A program made the translations under genes and the position numbers. Below the pieces are notes generated by a model. The model did not search any database. It was not told where the DNA came from and worked only from the letters and a program-made list of their open reading frames with translations. Of a DNA stretch of 64,000 nt, positions 12,701 to 24,872 are shown piece by piece (the first letter of the stretch is position 1; the number at the start of each line of letters is the position of its first letter). Where the stretch lies: the NCBI RefSeq assembly GCF_040412425.1, contig NC_089741.1, positions 36,362,420-36,426,419 of the forward strand. The letters run 5' to 3'. Origin of the DNA: Macrobrachium rosenbergii (taxonomy: Eukaryota > Arthropoda > Malacostraca > Decapoda > Palaemonidae).

Positions 12701-15700
12701 CGACCTGTCCAATGAGGAACTTACTTGCGGGTGGCAAATGTTCGTAAGTAGGGTGGTGTCTGTATATGAAACTTATAAATTTACAAACGAATTTGCAAAA
12801 TCGCATGCTAGTAAACATTTAATAATGACGAAAAGTTTAATATTTTTTCTTCTGGGTGTAACTTATTCATTTTTGCGTACATTTCAGGATGAAAGATGAT
12901 CGCACCATTGACTCTACATTGAAAACAGTTCCTTTCATGATTATTAAAAATGGAATTGGGGTTCAGGTAATGTATGGTTGTGTATTTGATAATTATTGAT
13001 AATAGTGCTATACAGAAAAGTTTATTAATTTTTTTTTTCCATTCATTTTATTGCATTGCTGTTTTCCTTTGGAAGGAAGTTATTGGTTAAGGCCAGTACA
13101 GAAAGATTTCAGGATTTGGAATCTTTTCCACAAAACTCTCTTTCTCACTCTTTTTCTCTAACAGGAAAATTCGGTATACTTCACAATATACTTCATACGA
13201 CCTCTCTTGCATGGAATATTATGGAAAGGTCTGCATTACAAAAGTCATGGTGGGAATTGTGGCCTGGTCTTTTGTTCAAGGATGATGGGGGCTAGGGGAG
13301 GGGAACCAGGAGGAATTTGTAGGGGTTTGAGAATTTTCATTATGTTGAGTTATATAATGAATTTAGCATTGGTTGCTGTTGATATCAAATTCCTTGGCGA
13401 GCTTGCTGAGTAGGAAGTTCTCAAGCCAGTGAGAAAAGACAAAAGTGGTCCAGTGTTCCAGAACTGATGGATCACTTCAAGTGTTGCCCACCCTAAGACA
13501 CTAGATGCCAAGGGGATTGTGTTAAACAGAAGTTGAAAACAATTTTTATAGCTGAAACATAAAACTCATCTGTAGTTTTAGGAATTTTTCATTGTTTCCA
13601 GCTCAGGGACAAATAATTGGGGAACCAGATTTTATTTTATTAACCCTTTTGAATTTGCAGTAAGTTTTTCTTTTAATGAATTTTCTTAATTTTCCAGATT
13701 GCAGATCCCAACAAACTGGAAAAAGTTGATTTGTCAATTGTGACTGATAAATTTGATGCTGCCAGCAATTCTCTCACAGACCATCTTTGGGGTTGGATGA
13801 AAGGGGTTCGGTCCACTGGCACACAGCAAACTGAGGTAGTGTATGGCTGAAGTCAGAATGACTTTTTAAATGGTTATCATCCAATATTTATAGCGTTATT
13901 ATAGTAATAGTACTGTAAAGGGAATTTTGTGTAATTTTACAGTTATGCATATTCTGACATGTACAGAAAAGTGAAATGAAAGTCGATGACTTCTTAGGAG
14001 ATGTGCCTTATATTTGCTATTTTAAAATAAAATAAAATAAAGAACAGTAAATAAATGATGTGCACTAATGGTAGTATATCCACACAAAAATTCTGAAAGT
14101 AAATAAATATATTACACAATATAGTATCATGCTTAGTATAAATACAAGAAATTCCAAGAAGGCTACATCAACTGGGGCTGCTGGTTGGGCAAGAGGTGGC
14201 AGCAAGCAATAACAGTACTGAATCTTAAAATTGAGCAAGAACAAGGAGAAAGTTGAGTTAATAAGATTACTTTTGAAAATTTGCCTAGGAACATTCGCAC
14301 TGCTTTTTAAGTAGGCTGCCATCACACTTATTAAGAAAACAAGAACTGAAAAAGGGAGCCTGAATGTATCCTCAGGCAAGGGAACTCACTCAGGGGCTAT
14401 AGCATAGTCTAAGATGCAAGAAAATTGCTGTATAGTCAGAATGATACCCCACATAGCGAAGACAATAGCACAAATATTCTCTTTAAACTTGCTTGCAAGA
14501 CATTATTGAAAGGGGGTTGTGTTTTGTGCCCTGAAGAAAAGAGATGAGAAATATTAATTGCTGAAAGTTGAGCCTTGTACAGTAGTCCTTTAGATTAACA
14601 TGGTTTGCAAAATATCCTGGGAATACTTTTAGACCTCACACTATCACAGTTCAGTGGTTGCCTTGAACGAAACTTGTTTAAAAAAATCTGCATTTAAAAG
14701 AAGCCAAGTTAGGGAAGGACTTGCTGGGTTTATTTTAGCTGAGCTCACCCACTTTAAGTTGTTCACTGGCAGACCAGTTTGTAACTTGTGAAAGGATTGT
14801 CATAAAATCTTATCACAGTGTTCACCACTGTGTTGTCAGTTTGGTGTGGGTGCAAATTAAAAAGAAAAAAATTGAAAAGGTTATAGGATTAGGCAGTTTT
14901 TGTTCATATACAGCAGTGTATTTTCTGTGATCATTAGTATTAGTGGAAAGTTCACTTTTATTATTTTTATTTCAGGAGATGTTGGTTGAAGGGACAAGTT
15001 TGCTGGGTATTGGTAACCTGGTGTTAAGGCAGAAAGCTTTGTATCTTGACCCTTCAAATAGTATTCCATATGTTCTGACAAAGCAAGACAAGTTGGTACG
15101 TATAAAAGATGTCTGTCTTGTGTTTTAATTAAAAATTTTCATTGCGTAATGCGTCTTGTCTCTTTAATATATTGTTTATAGAAAGCACAAACAGTAGTTT
15201 TACAAATTCCTTGCTGGTCGAGGCATTGTACACTGGTATCAAACTTTAAATCTCAAGTAAAGGTGTTACTCACTTTCAGGAAAGCCCCACTGGTTAGGGA
15301 CTGTTTTCTGACCTGCCAGCACCATTGATTTTTTTCTGTCTCTTATGATAATAACTCTATACTGCTGCTGGCTACTTTTTTAGAATAATGAATAATGATA
15401 GTGCAAGTAGGCAATTTGTGATCCAGTTGGCATACTGTTTGTCATCATTAGACATGCTGCTGAATGTACAAGAATTGTACAATTTATTGCTTGTATTACT
15501 GGAAATTATCAAGAATCTTTATGAGGATCTGAAAATTATCAAGGTTGTTGTTTATTGTTTAAACCACAAAATTGTTGTCATATAGGCCCTTTTAATATTG
15601 AGGGTTGTGACATTGGGCTGAGACTCATCCTTGACCACTAGCAGATGTCACCCTGTAAGTGGAAAAGACATGTGAGTGAATAAATATATATTTACTTATT

Positions 15701-17599
15701 TGGGCTTCACTCAGTGAAAACAGTCCATGCAATCCTTCAGTCTTTCCTGCCATTTCTCCATCATTACCATGTTCCCTTTCACCAAGCTTTCTTCAGTGCA
15801 CTATTTAATCTTTCCAGGGTTCTTCACATGTATTAATCTTTAATTGCTGTTGGGTACTGGGGCAATTTCATGAACTGTCTCCATTTCTCTAGAGCTAAAA
15901 GAATTTTTGGATAAAGAAAATGTAACCATAACATTTCTTACATTACAACACTTCAGTTTCCCCCTCCCAAGATTATGCATAAAATTTGTCTCAACACACA
16001 CACACACCATCCATCCAAAAACTATGCATATACCCTGAACATCATAAGTAACACAGTAGAACATAAGTTGTAAAGGTCCATGCATTTTATAGGGCTGGAT
16101 CCAAATCTTCTGCCGTAGTGTGATTTAAAACAAGCCTCACTGAAGTATGCAGTTTTGCATGATTTTAGAGGTGCTTTAATGTCACTGATGTTCAGAATTA
16201 TTGTCCAAACTCCCGTGTTCAACAACTTTAGTGTTCATTCCACAAATTGTATGAAAGTAGCATAAATGTTGAAATATGCTGGAAGTCTTTGAAATGAATT
16301 GCTTACTTATATTGTAAGTAAGACATGCTGAATAGGTGAGAGAGGTAGATATGACAGTAAGGATTTGAAATGCTTAATATAAGTGAAAATATAGAATGTG
16401 TCTTGATATAGAAGAGAATTGATGATGATAAGTTGATGTGTTTATAATTCAGAAATTTTTTGAGAAAGGTGGAAAGTGAGATGAATAAAATGTGGGCTAA
16501 ATAGAGCTGAAGAGGTCTTGGAATGGAAGAGTTTAATATCCAGGATTGCATGCAAGACCCCAAGGTTAGTGGCACAGTAAATATAAGGCACTTTACATGA
16601 TGCTGATTAATCTGTGTGGCAATATTAAATTTTTTTTGACTGATTTTCTTATTTTCAGACTGTCATTGGTGAGATAGAAGCGCCCATTCCAGTTGTACGT
16701 GTTTTAGCATTTATATCTGCATGTGGAACAGCATATTATTGCTACAGGTAGGAAAATGGGAAAGTTCATATTCTTGCATTTATTTAATTTACATTTTATT
16801 CTGCATCTCAAGTTAAATTTATATTTAAGTATACACTACAGATAATACTTTTTCGCTTATCCAAAACTATTTTTAACTTAGAGTACACGTGAAATTAAAA
16901 CAGTTTAGTGTTTCTTTCCATTGCCTTAGTGGTGGTTGTCTGTTGGAATAGGTGGTTGAATTGGCTTTTATGATGCTGCATAGATGTTTTACCTAATGTT
17001 TGTTTGTAGTTAACTATTGTCTACCGTGCCATTTTGTTTTCATGTGCGGTACCTACTGTATGTGTTCGTGTAGGTAAAATATAAAGAATTATGTCATAAC
17101 GGGAGCATAATAAAAAGAATTGTCAAGTAAGAGAAGAATGGTAGAGTAATGTAACCGTAAATTATTTATCACCATTAACAAAAATGTGATGACATCATGT
17201 AGGACTGGACTTAGGACTTGGTGGTGGCATAATTAAGTAATTTAACTCAGGGATCTGCTTAAGCCATATAATAAGAATATAATAGACGAGCATAAATAAC
17301 GAATATATTTTCTTTTGTCAGGGTGTTAATACGTTGGTACAGACAGTGGCGTAAAGATGCAAAAAAAAAGACGAGCAGAAGAGAGAATTCTTGAAGAAGC
17401 AAGATTACAAAGAGAAGCCCAAAATCATGACTTACCAGAAAGTCTCATGTGCGTTATTTGCTGTGATCTTAGGGATGTGATCCTTATGCCATGTAAACAT
17501 GTTTGTGTATGTAGTGAGTGTGCACTGAAGCTGTCACCTAGAGTTTGTCCTGTTTGTCGAACAGACATAGAGACAATCCAACCAGTGTTCTTTTCATAG
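9625..17599 (+). CDS. MUL1: Mitochondrial E3 ubiquitin/SUMO ligase 1 (MUL1/MAPL/MULAN), eight exons
   Basis: In animals MUL1 sits in the mitochondrial outer membrane and ubiquitinates or SUMOylates proteins that control mitochondrial dynamics. Reading the exons together gives about 357 residues once the indels are allowed for; the human protein has 352. In order I see an N-terminal membrane segment (LDLVGLGATAGVSYALF), a BAM/GIDE-like intermembrane-space region including VTGVIWRHTIKEHLI and GIGVQIADPNKLEKVDL, a second membrane segment (VVRVLAFISACGTAYYC), a charged linker (KKRRAEERILEEARLQ), and a C-terminal C3HC4 RING: CVIC, CKH, CVCSEC, CPVC. The protein ends PVFFS, comparable to the human end. 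Exons are 9625-9738, 11170-11364, 12256-12314, 12888-12966, 13698-13835, 14976-15095, 16659-16747 and 17322-17599. As written, exon 2 has three apparent -1 shifts and exon 8 one +1 shift that would stop translation at 17392 before the RING. Probably assembly errors. Confidence 0.93.
9739..11169 (+). other. MUL1 intron 1
   Basis: The start is AT-rich. From about 9950 to 10480 there is a more GC-rich patch containing a decayed CTGCCA/CTGTCA-type minisatellite (9990-10130). A short stretch at 10787-10830 (TAATGCCTAAAGTGCACCAC) matches one end of the interspersed family seen fuller at 35995 and 62255. No coding signal. Confidence 0.7.
9990..10130. repeat. Decayed minisatellite of CAGTTGCTGACAGTTGTC-like units
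   Basis: Imperfect copies of roughly 23 bp combining CTGTCAGC, CTGCAGTAAACTGCCA and CAGCTGCTGCCA words follow each other. Exact unit borders are blurred by divergence. Confidence 0.5.
11170..11364 (+). CDS. MUL1: MUL1 exon 2, reading frame changes three times
   Basis: The acceptor is TTATTTTAG and the donor GTAAGG. The annotated frame is open for 65 codons, but the recognisable protein moves from frame to frame: ELDTDLLALVSKNG in the first, LACVRGVVQATDGSIR in the second, SLAHPEVTGVIWRHTIKEHL in the third, then the first again at the splice site because exon 3 starts in phase 0. Each change is a -1 step and can be placed in a G or C run: GGGG near 11224, CC near 11284, GG at 11364-11365. Expected length is therefore 198 rather than 195 bases. 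Confidence 0.82.
11583..11922. mobile_element. Pogo/Tigger-like MITE, copy 1 (MUL1 intron 2)
   Basis: A 340-bp element is bounded by TA dinucleotides at 11581-11582 and 11923-11924. The left end reads CAGTAAACCCCGTATTCGCG. The right end is its inverted copy, CGCGAATACGGGGTTCACTG. The interior holds further TTCGCGG words but no ORF. A TA target site with CAGT..ACTG ends is typical of Tc1/mariner/pogo elements, and the CCCCGTATTCGCG motif resembles Tigger/MER2-type ends. A second copy lies at 24537-24870 in the same orientation. Confidence 0.88.
12256..12314 (+). CDS. MUL1: MUL1 exon 3
   Basis: A TTTTATGCAG acceptor opens 19 codons plus two bases (TPPTQKQATFRTAVRMLNC), ending at a GTAAGT donor in phase 2. 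The phase matches the single leading base of exon 4. This is part of the BAM/GIDE region. Confidence 0.75.
12440..12712 (-). mobile_element. tRNA-derived SINE in MUL1 intron 3
   Basis: Read on the minus strand, the right part has a tRNA-like head: an A-box-like TAGCACACTGCTGG, then a B-box match GTTCGAATC about 25 bp on (minus strand of 12657-12667). The body continues to a 3' end reading TTAATCAGCTCAGTGG and TCTGGTTAAACTAAGGTA. A 5'-truncated copy with the same 3' end sits at 36541-36600. Exact right border and target duplication are unclear. Confidence 0.75.
12888..12966 (+). CDS. MUL1: MUL1 exon 4
   Basis: A CATTTCAG acceptor is followed by one base completing the split codon and 26 codons (MKDDRTIDSTLKTVPFMI...GIGVQ), ending at a GTAATG donor in phase 0. 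The VPF motif aligns with TVPFDLV of human MUL1. Confidence 0.88.
12967..13697 (+). other. MUL1 intron 4
   Basis: AT-rich with T runs. I see no repeat family or coding exon; the open frame at 13056-13295 shows no conserved features. Confidence 0.75.
13698..13835 (+). CDS. MUL1: MUL1 exon 5
   Basis: Phase 0 at both ends, 46 codons from IADPNKLEKVDLSIVTDKF to RSTGTQQTE. Acceptor TTTTCCAG, donor GTAGTG. It corresponds to the region just before the human EEMLKVG segment. Confidence 0.9.
13836..14975 (+). other. MUL1 intron 5
   Basis: AT-rich, with one AAAATAAAATAAAATAAA stretch near 14025. The minus-strand open frame at 14065-14379 is hydrophobic but resembles nothing known. No element boundaries seen. 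Confidence 0.75.
14976..15095 (+). CDS. MUL1: MUL1 exon 6
   Basis: Forty codons in phase 0 (EMLVEGTSLLGIGNLVL...VLTKQDKL) between TTATTTCAG and a GTACGT donor. EMLVEGTSLLGIGNLVL corresponds closely to the conserved human segment EMLKVGATLTGVGELVL. Confidence 0.93.
15096..16658 (+). other. MUL1 intron 6
   Basis: AT-rich, with a short AC run near 16000. No transposon boundaries or exon were recognised, and the open frames in this interval show no conserved features. Confidence 0.75.
16659..16747 (+). CDS. MUL1: MUL1 exon 7: second membrane segment
   Basis: An ATTTTCAG acceptor is followed by 29 codons plus two bases (TVIGEIEAPIPVVRVLAF, ISACGTAYYCY) and a GTAGGA donor in phase 2. The hydrophobic stretch is the second transmembrane helix that places the RING on the cytosolic side. 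Confidence 0.9.
16748..17321 (+). other. MUL1 intron 7
   Basis: AT-rich intron with no recognised repeat family; the acceptor is TTTTGTCAG at 17321. Confidence 0.8.
17322..17599 (+). CDS. MUL1: MUL1 exon 8: linker and C-terminal RING finger
   Basis: One base completes the split Arg codon, then VLIRWYRQWRKDA. A run of nine A at 17361-17369 puts the next part in the +1 frame: KKRRAEERILEEARLQREAQ followed by the RING (CVIC, CKH, CVCSEC, CPVC) and the end IETIQPVFFS with TAG at 17597-17599. With eight A the two parts are in one frame. As given, the upstream frame meets TGA at 17392. The RING cysteines and histidine are all intact, which argues against a decaying gene. Confidence 0.9.
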
Positions 17600-17740
17600 T
17601 ATTGATGCACACTATTTTCTTTTCAGTTATACTGTATGTAGTTCTATATATAATGTGAATATTTTGGTATTAGTATATTTATTTACAATATATGTTTTGT
17701 TTTTATGAAACCTTATGTAGATATTTATATATATTTTTAT

Positions 17741-17746
17741 AATAAA
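17741..17746 (+). promoter_or_regulatory. Candidate MUL1 poly(A) signal
   Basis: AATAAA lies 142 bp after the MUL1 stop codon and is the first canonical hexamer downstream, suggesting a 3' UTR of about 160 bp. Confidence 0.6.
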
Positions 17747-17769
17747 GGTAAGCACAGTGTATATAGAGC

Positions 17770-20471
17770 ATACTTTATATCTTTAGGATTGTTGTACCTC
17801 AAGAAATATACTGTACAGTATGTCCATTGTCTAAAAAGCATTTTCTTACATTATTTTACATTTATGTTGTTTTTACAGGCAGTTGTCTGTCTTCTGCTTA
17901 AAAAAAACACATGCTAGGTCCACCTTGTTAGTATGGTGCTAATTCATGAATGCAAAAACATAAACAAATCAATTAAGGTGGCTTATTGCAAAGAAGACTC
18001 AAATTCATCTGATGTTGTGCCATACAGTAAGTTTAAATCCAGTTCTCAATATTGACATGGGCAAGCTCCAAAAACCAGGTCATTTCCTGGTATTGTATGA
18101 ACTATTGATTGTGTTGACCAACACAACAGATATAAACCTAACAAGTATACAGTATAGGTTCTCACTCATACTGAACAACTCTCCTCAGTGTCGAGAAATT
18201 ATCCCTTCTAAATTTATGTATGAATATTTACATGTTCCTTAATATCTAGATATTATAGTAATTGTTATCATTTGTCTCCTAGTAGTCATTAATTATACCA
18301 TGACCTTGAGGTCTGAGATTATGAATCACTACTTCAGTCTTGAAACTTTGCCTTTGCAGCATCATCTTAAAACCAAAGTTGGGTTTGGGTGCTAGAGTGC
18401 TAGCAGCTTAAAAAAGTAGCACATTCTGATACAGGTATATGGCATTTTATATAATTTTATGAAAGCTTATAAATTGTTGTTAATATCTGTAAATCACTGT
18501 ATTGGGAATACATAATTTCAGAGTTTGGACATGATAATATGTTGATTATACAGTCACAGAGTTATGAAATGTTGTACATTTCATTACTCAAGAGTCTCAC
18601 TAACAACCCCGAATATTGAAGTCCTTTAGTGTATAAGTGTTGTTGAAGTTGACAATACTTTCTTTGTGCTGTCATGATGAAAAGTGATAAGCAGTTTTTT
18701 CTCAAAATATTTTGTTACTCTAAGTTGTATTTGCTTTAGTAACAGATTCAGTGAATCAACTTCCTACTCTACTTACAGCCACAGGGCTAAAATTATAACA
18801 AGCTGAGTATTTACCTTCATTAACCAGGAATCAGCTTAAGAGTCAAGAGCAACTAGGACTAGGCCAAGCCTAAGGCCTACCTGGCTGTATAGTAAGCTAT
18901 CTAGGGTAACTAGGTCCCAAGTTAGACCAGGCCAAGCCTGGTAAGCATAGCAAATTAGTGTACCTTAATAAATAAGTGGTGAGAGCCTAACTGGCAAATG
19001 TTAGTAGCCTGGCAAACTTAGCTTATGCCTATTAGGCTATGGATTTTACTATTACCAGAGCACATCTTACAAATTTGATTATATAAAGGCTCAGTATATG
19101 GCGTTTATAAAAGTGGTGAGTGTAGGAGAGTTCTGGTCAGTGAATTTTAAGTTTTTGAGCTTCTGAGGACTTGTGCAGTCTCTACTACCAATAATTCTAA
19201 TGTCAAGGAAAGCCGAATTCTGCTAAAAGAATTCAGCCACGTTCTAAAGCAGTGTCATAAGGGTAAGATAAACTATGTTTAAGATTTTCCCCTAACCGTG
19301 GGCATACGTCCAAGGTTAACCTGGGTATGACCACTGTCATAATTTAGTTTAAGTTTATGGTATCGTTGCACCCTGACGCTCCATACTTACTATTTAAATT
19401 TCCAATAGCATTAAAAGAGTTTCAATATTCTCATTAATGTTTATTTTAGTCAACGAAATTACGAACCGGAATTATCGTCGCGCCGAAAAGAACTCCAGGT
19501 CATCTTAAAACAGTGTTTGTTTATATCCTACCATAATATATTGTAGGTGACCTGAGGTAACAAATGCTTTGGTAAAGACGGACTTGGCTTCGTATCTTGG
19601 TGTCATTTCAGTACTACCAAAGAGCCAGAGGAAGAAAGAACTAGCTGTAAATTGGAGGCGCAGTATAGCAATTAAGGATCAATACGCGATGTTGGGCTAC
19701 ATTTTCACATCAACGTTTATATATTTTATATAATTATATAAATAACGTTTGTTCCCGGGACAAAAGTTATACATGTGATTGATGCTTGCGGGGTGACTTA
19801 AATTTGTGATTGTGAAGTTTTGGTGTTTTATTGTCGGTACTTTTTTTGAGTTACTTGTTTGGTTTTGAACCCTGACAAGTATAAGTGCATGCATAAGAGA
19901 TAGCTGTACCCAGAAAAAGCGAGGTGAGTTGCTTATTCATTGTATTATTGCCAGTGTGTTAAAGTCTCTTAGATAATTCATTAGTAGGAATGATTTTCCT
20001 ACTGCAACGGATGTAGTTTGAATATGCATAGTTTTTTGAGCAGCCAGTAAATATTTATCACTGACATTGCTTGACATTGCTTATAAATTCTCTCCTACAG
20101 AAACGTTCAGATCGTATAATAAATTGTATTGAGGATACATTTTCGTCCAGTTATTTTGCACCCATTCCTCTTTATAATTTGTGTAAGTATTTCATAAGGA
20201 TTTTTCACGAAATGCAGTTTTGGCCTTTAAAATCTGTGTTAAAATACACTTGCGGGTTTGTAAACAATTAAGTGAAGCTCATCTATAACAAAGGAGACGA
20301 ATTACAGGTTGTCAAAGTTGCAAGAGCCTGTGCTGACATTATCGTACGAGCTAGGGGCGGCTGGGGGGGCTGCAGGCCCCCAAGATTTGGGCAGACAAAT
20401 TTTTCGGGTAGAGTAACCAATGTAGCAGGGCTATTCAACTGGGAAATCGTGAGCTAAATCTTCCTTCACGT
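17770..20471. other. Intergenic DNA downstream of MUL1
   Basis: AT-rich with no recognised coding exon. From about 19440 to 19923 the sequence has more CpG and ends in AAAGCGAG before a GTGAGT at 19924, which could be a first exon and donor, but I have no independent support. Confidence 0.5.
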
Positions 20472-20619
<148 letters not shown>

Positions 20620-20968
20620 TTGGATTTACAGACAAAATATATTTTGGGGAGAGAGAGTTCAGGCCCCCCAGATGAGAAGGATCCCATATACGTATGCATA
20701 AGTCTAGCTTAATCTATACACAAGTGGATATCATGATGATGACACTAATAATGTATTATGCATATATTTCTGGTATCTTATCTTCTTTCAATCTTTGTGG
20801 GATACATATAAATGGACAGGTGTCATTTGCATGTAAGGCTCGTAACAAAATGCTGTATAGAGCAAACAGACCTTACATGATAGGCCACAAAAAATTAGTA
20901 GCATCATATGTTGAGGAGTGTGCATAGAGTTTTTTTATGATTTGGCAATGATAACTTGCCTAGATAAG

Positions 20969-21079
<111 letters not shown>

Positions 21080-21588
21080 AGCTGCAGTAATAGTAGGCTG
21101 AAATTATACATTTTTACTTGGTGAAAAACAGAGCAACTTTATCCTTGCTTGCTTACTTTTTGGGTACAATGAAGGGCTATTATATAGTAATTTAAGCATT
21201 TAATTTACCAATAGCTGGTGTGACAGAGACAAAGCTTGTAGGCAAGTGAATAACACTAACTGAACGCAAGTTGTTTTAGGAGTGTTACTCCACGGTACTT
21301 TTTTTTTTATTAATCCACTTTGATGACGTCACTGCAAATCAAATAAATTTCGTCACGATTATGTAAGAATTTCTTTAGCAGCCACTGGATAATTAATAAG
21401 GAAAATTTCTAGGGAAAATATTACCATATCAAATCGATTTCTATGGTATGGATTAACCAGCTGGCTACCAAAATGAAAATATCTGCATTATATCTGTGTA
21501 CAAATAAAAACTAAAACTATGCATGTTTTATGTAGTTTTTTTTTAAAGTAACAACGACTATAAACGGCATAGACTTTATCATTGCAGA

Positions 21589-21650
<62 letters not shown>
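21589..21650. repeat. (TC)n microsatellite
   Basis: About 30 TC units with one early interruption. Confidence 0.97.
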
Positions 21651-21653
<3 letters not shown>

Positions 21654-21807
21654 CGTGAAATTCTTGTCCAGTATGTTTCTATTTAAAAAAATTGTATGAA
21701 TAACGATGGTTTCTGATGGTGCACTTACAAGAAAGTATTGCTTTTGCTTATTAGGAACAGTGGCATTTTAAGAGGTGCAAAATAATGAGCAGGAGGACAG
21801 GTACTGC

Positions 21808-21960
21808 TACTTTATTCATGTTTCAGATTTAGCTGGCCTTGTGCCAGCACGGGCTCTCGCTCCTAGAGCAGCCCGTGACTACTTTATTCATGTTGTTGTT
21901 GTTTTAGATTTAGCTGGCCTTGTGCCAGCACGGGCTCTTGCTCCTAGAGCAGCCCGTAAC
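21808..21960. repeat. Tandem duplication of a double-hairpin unit
   Basis: Two copies start TACTTTATTCATG at 21808 and 21880. Each carries two adjacent hairpins: CTGGCcttgtGCCAG, then ACGGGCT pairing with AGCCCGT around a TCTAGGAGC-type loop. The second copy has an extra GTTGTTGTT. Hairpin bases are nearly identical between copies. The sequence resembles a common decapod interspersed repeat. Confidence 0.8.
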
Positions 21961-24536
21961 TCTATGTTGATGATGAGTCTGTGAGATGCTTTATTCAGAA
22001 TGCAGGCCGCTTATAAAGCGACGTGCGGACGTCACACAGAGGTATACAATAGAATTTAGGTGACCTTAGGTCAATTAGCCTACTCTCGGCAATAATTACA
22101 ATGGATAAATACAAGTAATGTAAAATGTGAGTTCACAAGAATTGACATAGCAACATTCTAACACATGTGCAAAAGAAGCAGATACAAATGTATTAGTAAT
22201 AGATACATATTTTCAGTGGTCTGGTAAAACTAAGGTATACTTACTTTATAGAGGAAAAATATGGCTAATTTTGCTTGACCCGATCCTATTGGAGCGGTAT
22301 TGAAGAAAACGGGTGGTTCATCATAGAAAACTCGCTCAGCGGGGACTTTACACCATATCTAAAATGCAAGTTTATGTAAGCTTTTTTTTTTTTATTGTAC
22401 AAATATTTTGTTTTGAAATTTAGGGAACATATTACTTTATAAATGAAATAACATCTAATATAATCTATAAATGGTAACTCATTCAAGTTTCAGGTTACTC
22501 TGTGGACAAACTACTGGCTCTGTGAGTAAGAGCCCGTGCCATCTACAACAAATGCACCACATAAAGGCTTCCTACGGGATAGCTATGATCACGTAAGTTT
22601 GCACGGATATTTTTTGAAACTTTAGTTGTCAATAATACGTGATTTCCTTTCTTTTGTTGTTTTTTCGGTTTTAAAAGGAAGATTTGCAGAGTTGCAAAGA
22701 ACCCTAATTTTTGGCTACTTTACTCGTATATAACTTCAAGTACTGTGTTTATTGGTAATAATTCGCTATATTCATTGTCAAAATTCGCTACTTTTGTCCG
22801 AAAGTAATGAGCCGTTTGTTTCGGTTGTTTACCGGTATATAAATGTTTTAACCCACATTTTTAGCTCTCATTAAGATAAGAAGGCACTAAGCATATTTAT
22901 TAAATATTTTAATTGCTTCTAATGATATGTTTTAGTTTGTTAAACAATAAGTAACGCGTTCTAAAAAATAAAATAAAGTCATAGGAAAATCGAACAGTTT
23001 TGTGAATTCGTTCCTTAGCGGTCTATTAGAATGTTTCTCATTATCGTGTTCATTTTTGCGCTTGTAATCAATGAGGATCCCCAAGATATTTTTATAAGCT
23101 TTAATTTTATCACACGTATATATCGAAAATTACTTTTTTTACCCAGGCCAGTGGAAAAACTTATTAATATACTCTAAAGCTAATTTTAAAAAATGTAAAA
23201 CCTTCTTTGGACTCTTCGCATTGTGGAAGCTCCTGATTGGCTGGGAAGAGTCTTGTAAAACCAACATATCAGTCCAAGAAAGCCGGTTAGACATTTTAGT
23301 ATGTATACTCCTCGAAGAAAGAGACTTCGGCTCTAGAAGTCTGTTTTTAAACCATATTTCAAAGTTGTGTGTGATTTTCTACGATATACAGCGCTTGTAA
23401 ATGGTAGAGGGTAAGAATGCTTTCTGAGCGATGTTCCTGTTACTCTGATTTCAGATTCTTATGAGATTTAGGTGCCACAGTGGTTAATAGTATGACATTA
23501 CTGTTGATTATGGCAATGCTAGAAAATGGCCAGGTTTGGAAATGACTTTTTTAAAAATTTTCTAGGCACAGGTGAGTGTTCTCTGTTAATTAAAAACGTC
23601 GCCAGGGTTAACCGTCAAGTTAATACAGTTTAGCACGAGGAATCGGTGGGTAAACCACGCCTGTTGCCAGTGCCTCGTGTTGAAAGTTTGAAATGTGATC
23701 ATACCCCAAGTGGGATATTTTTTATTTGAGTGGGGTTTGAGGATGTCGTAAGGAGGTTTGGTATTTCTGGAGGTTTTAATAGCACAAAGTGATGTATTTG
23801 ACAGTTGAGTAAAACTTTCATACAATAGCCAAATGGTGATCCCATAATCGAATTGAAGTTTAGGTGGAACAGGAATCCTTCAATTAGGCGACAGATCTTG
23901 ACTTGGGCTACTGACAACCATTAACAGCTGTGGTTTATTGCAAAAGGCTTTGGTAAATCTACATGGTAACTCTGCACGGACTATTACCTTGGAAATTTAT
24001 TTTTTCCTGTACTTTTAGTGTTGCTGATGGAGGTGGTGGTGTTTATTGTTCATTTATTATTAACCTCACATCTACCCATCACATTGGGGACCCTTTGGGA
24101 ACTTGGGGTTTTGGGTTGGGTGAAATTGCCGGGAGAAAGACCGGACTGCCATGATGATATGGAATGGTTCTGCGCATGTGCAAGTCATTAGAGAACCATA
24201 TGTTCAAGAAGGGATTGGCTAAGGAAACCTATTATAAAAGGAACTATACTAACCTAACATGCCATAACTTAACCTAACCTAGTGAAGGAAACGCCATTTT
24301 TTACTAAAAGTTCCCGTATAACGCTGCATGCGCTCTACCATTCCAGGATGGACGGCATACAAAAACATGTCAGTTCTGAGGTTAATTACAGTTGACTGAC
24401 AAAAAATAATGGGATATTCTTGATGAGCAACCAGAATACTTTAGAAACAGTCAGTTTCCAAGGTATTACCCCATGCGGAGTTGTACTATAGTTCTACCAT
24501 CATTTGTTGTAGGGTTAATGTTAATACAGTAAACCC

Positions 24537-24870
24537 CTGTATTCGCATTCTCATGGTTCGCGGACTCACGCATTTGCGGGTTTCTCTGTGGAACATATTT
24601 AGCCATTTTTCGCAGAAAATTCGCCCATTTGCTGTATTTTTCACTGAGAAATATTCACTAATTACTGTATTTTCATATAATTTTCATGAATAAATGCACT
24701 TTGTGATAAAACTATTGAAATACTCGGGTATAAGCATTTTTACAGGGTTTTTCTTGGTTTAAGCAATCAAAATGGGCAGTTCTAAGTGTTTTTAGGGGAG
24801 TTTTAAGCATTCGTGGATTTTACCTATTTGGGGGGGGGACGCATCCCCTGTGATTACGGGGGGTTCACTG
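24537..24870. mobile_element. Pogo/Tigger-like MITE, copy 2
   Basis: A 334-bp element flanked by TA (24535-24536 and 24871-24872). It begins CAGTAAACCCCTGTATTCGC and ends ACGGGGGGTTCACTG. It is colinear with the copy at 11583-11922 throughout, with scattered substitutions and small indels. The left end is better preserved than the right, where the Tigger-like TTCGCGG words are eroded. No ORF. Confidence 0.87.
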
Positions 24871-24872
24871 TA

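Noticed and set aside
9625..17599. MUL1 as a decaying pseudogene
   Set aside because: Introns, splice sites, phases and all RING ligands are intact. The only faults are single-base run-length changes, which fit sequencing error better.
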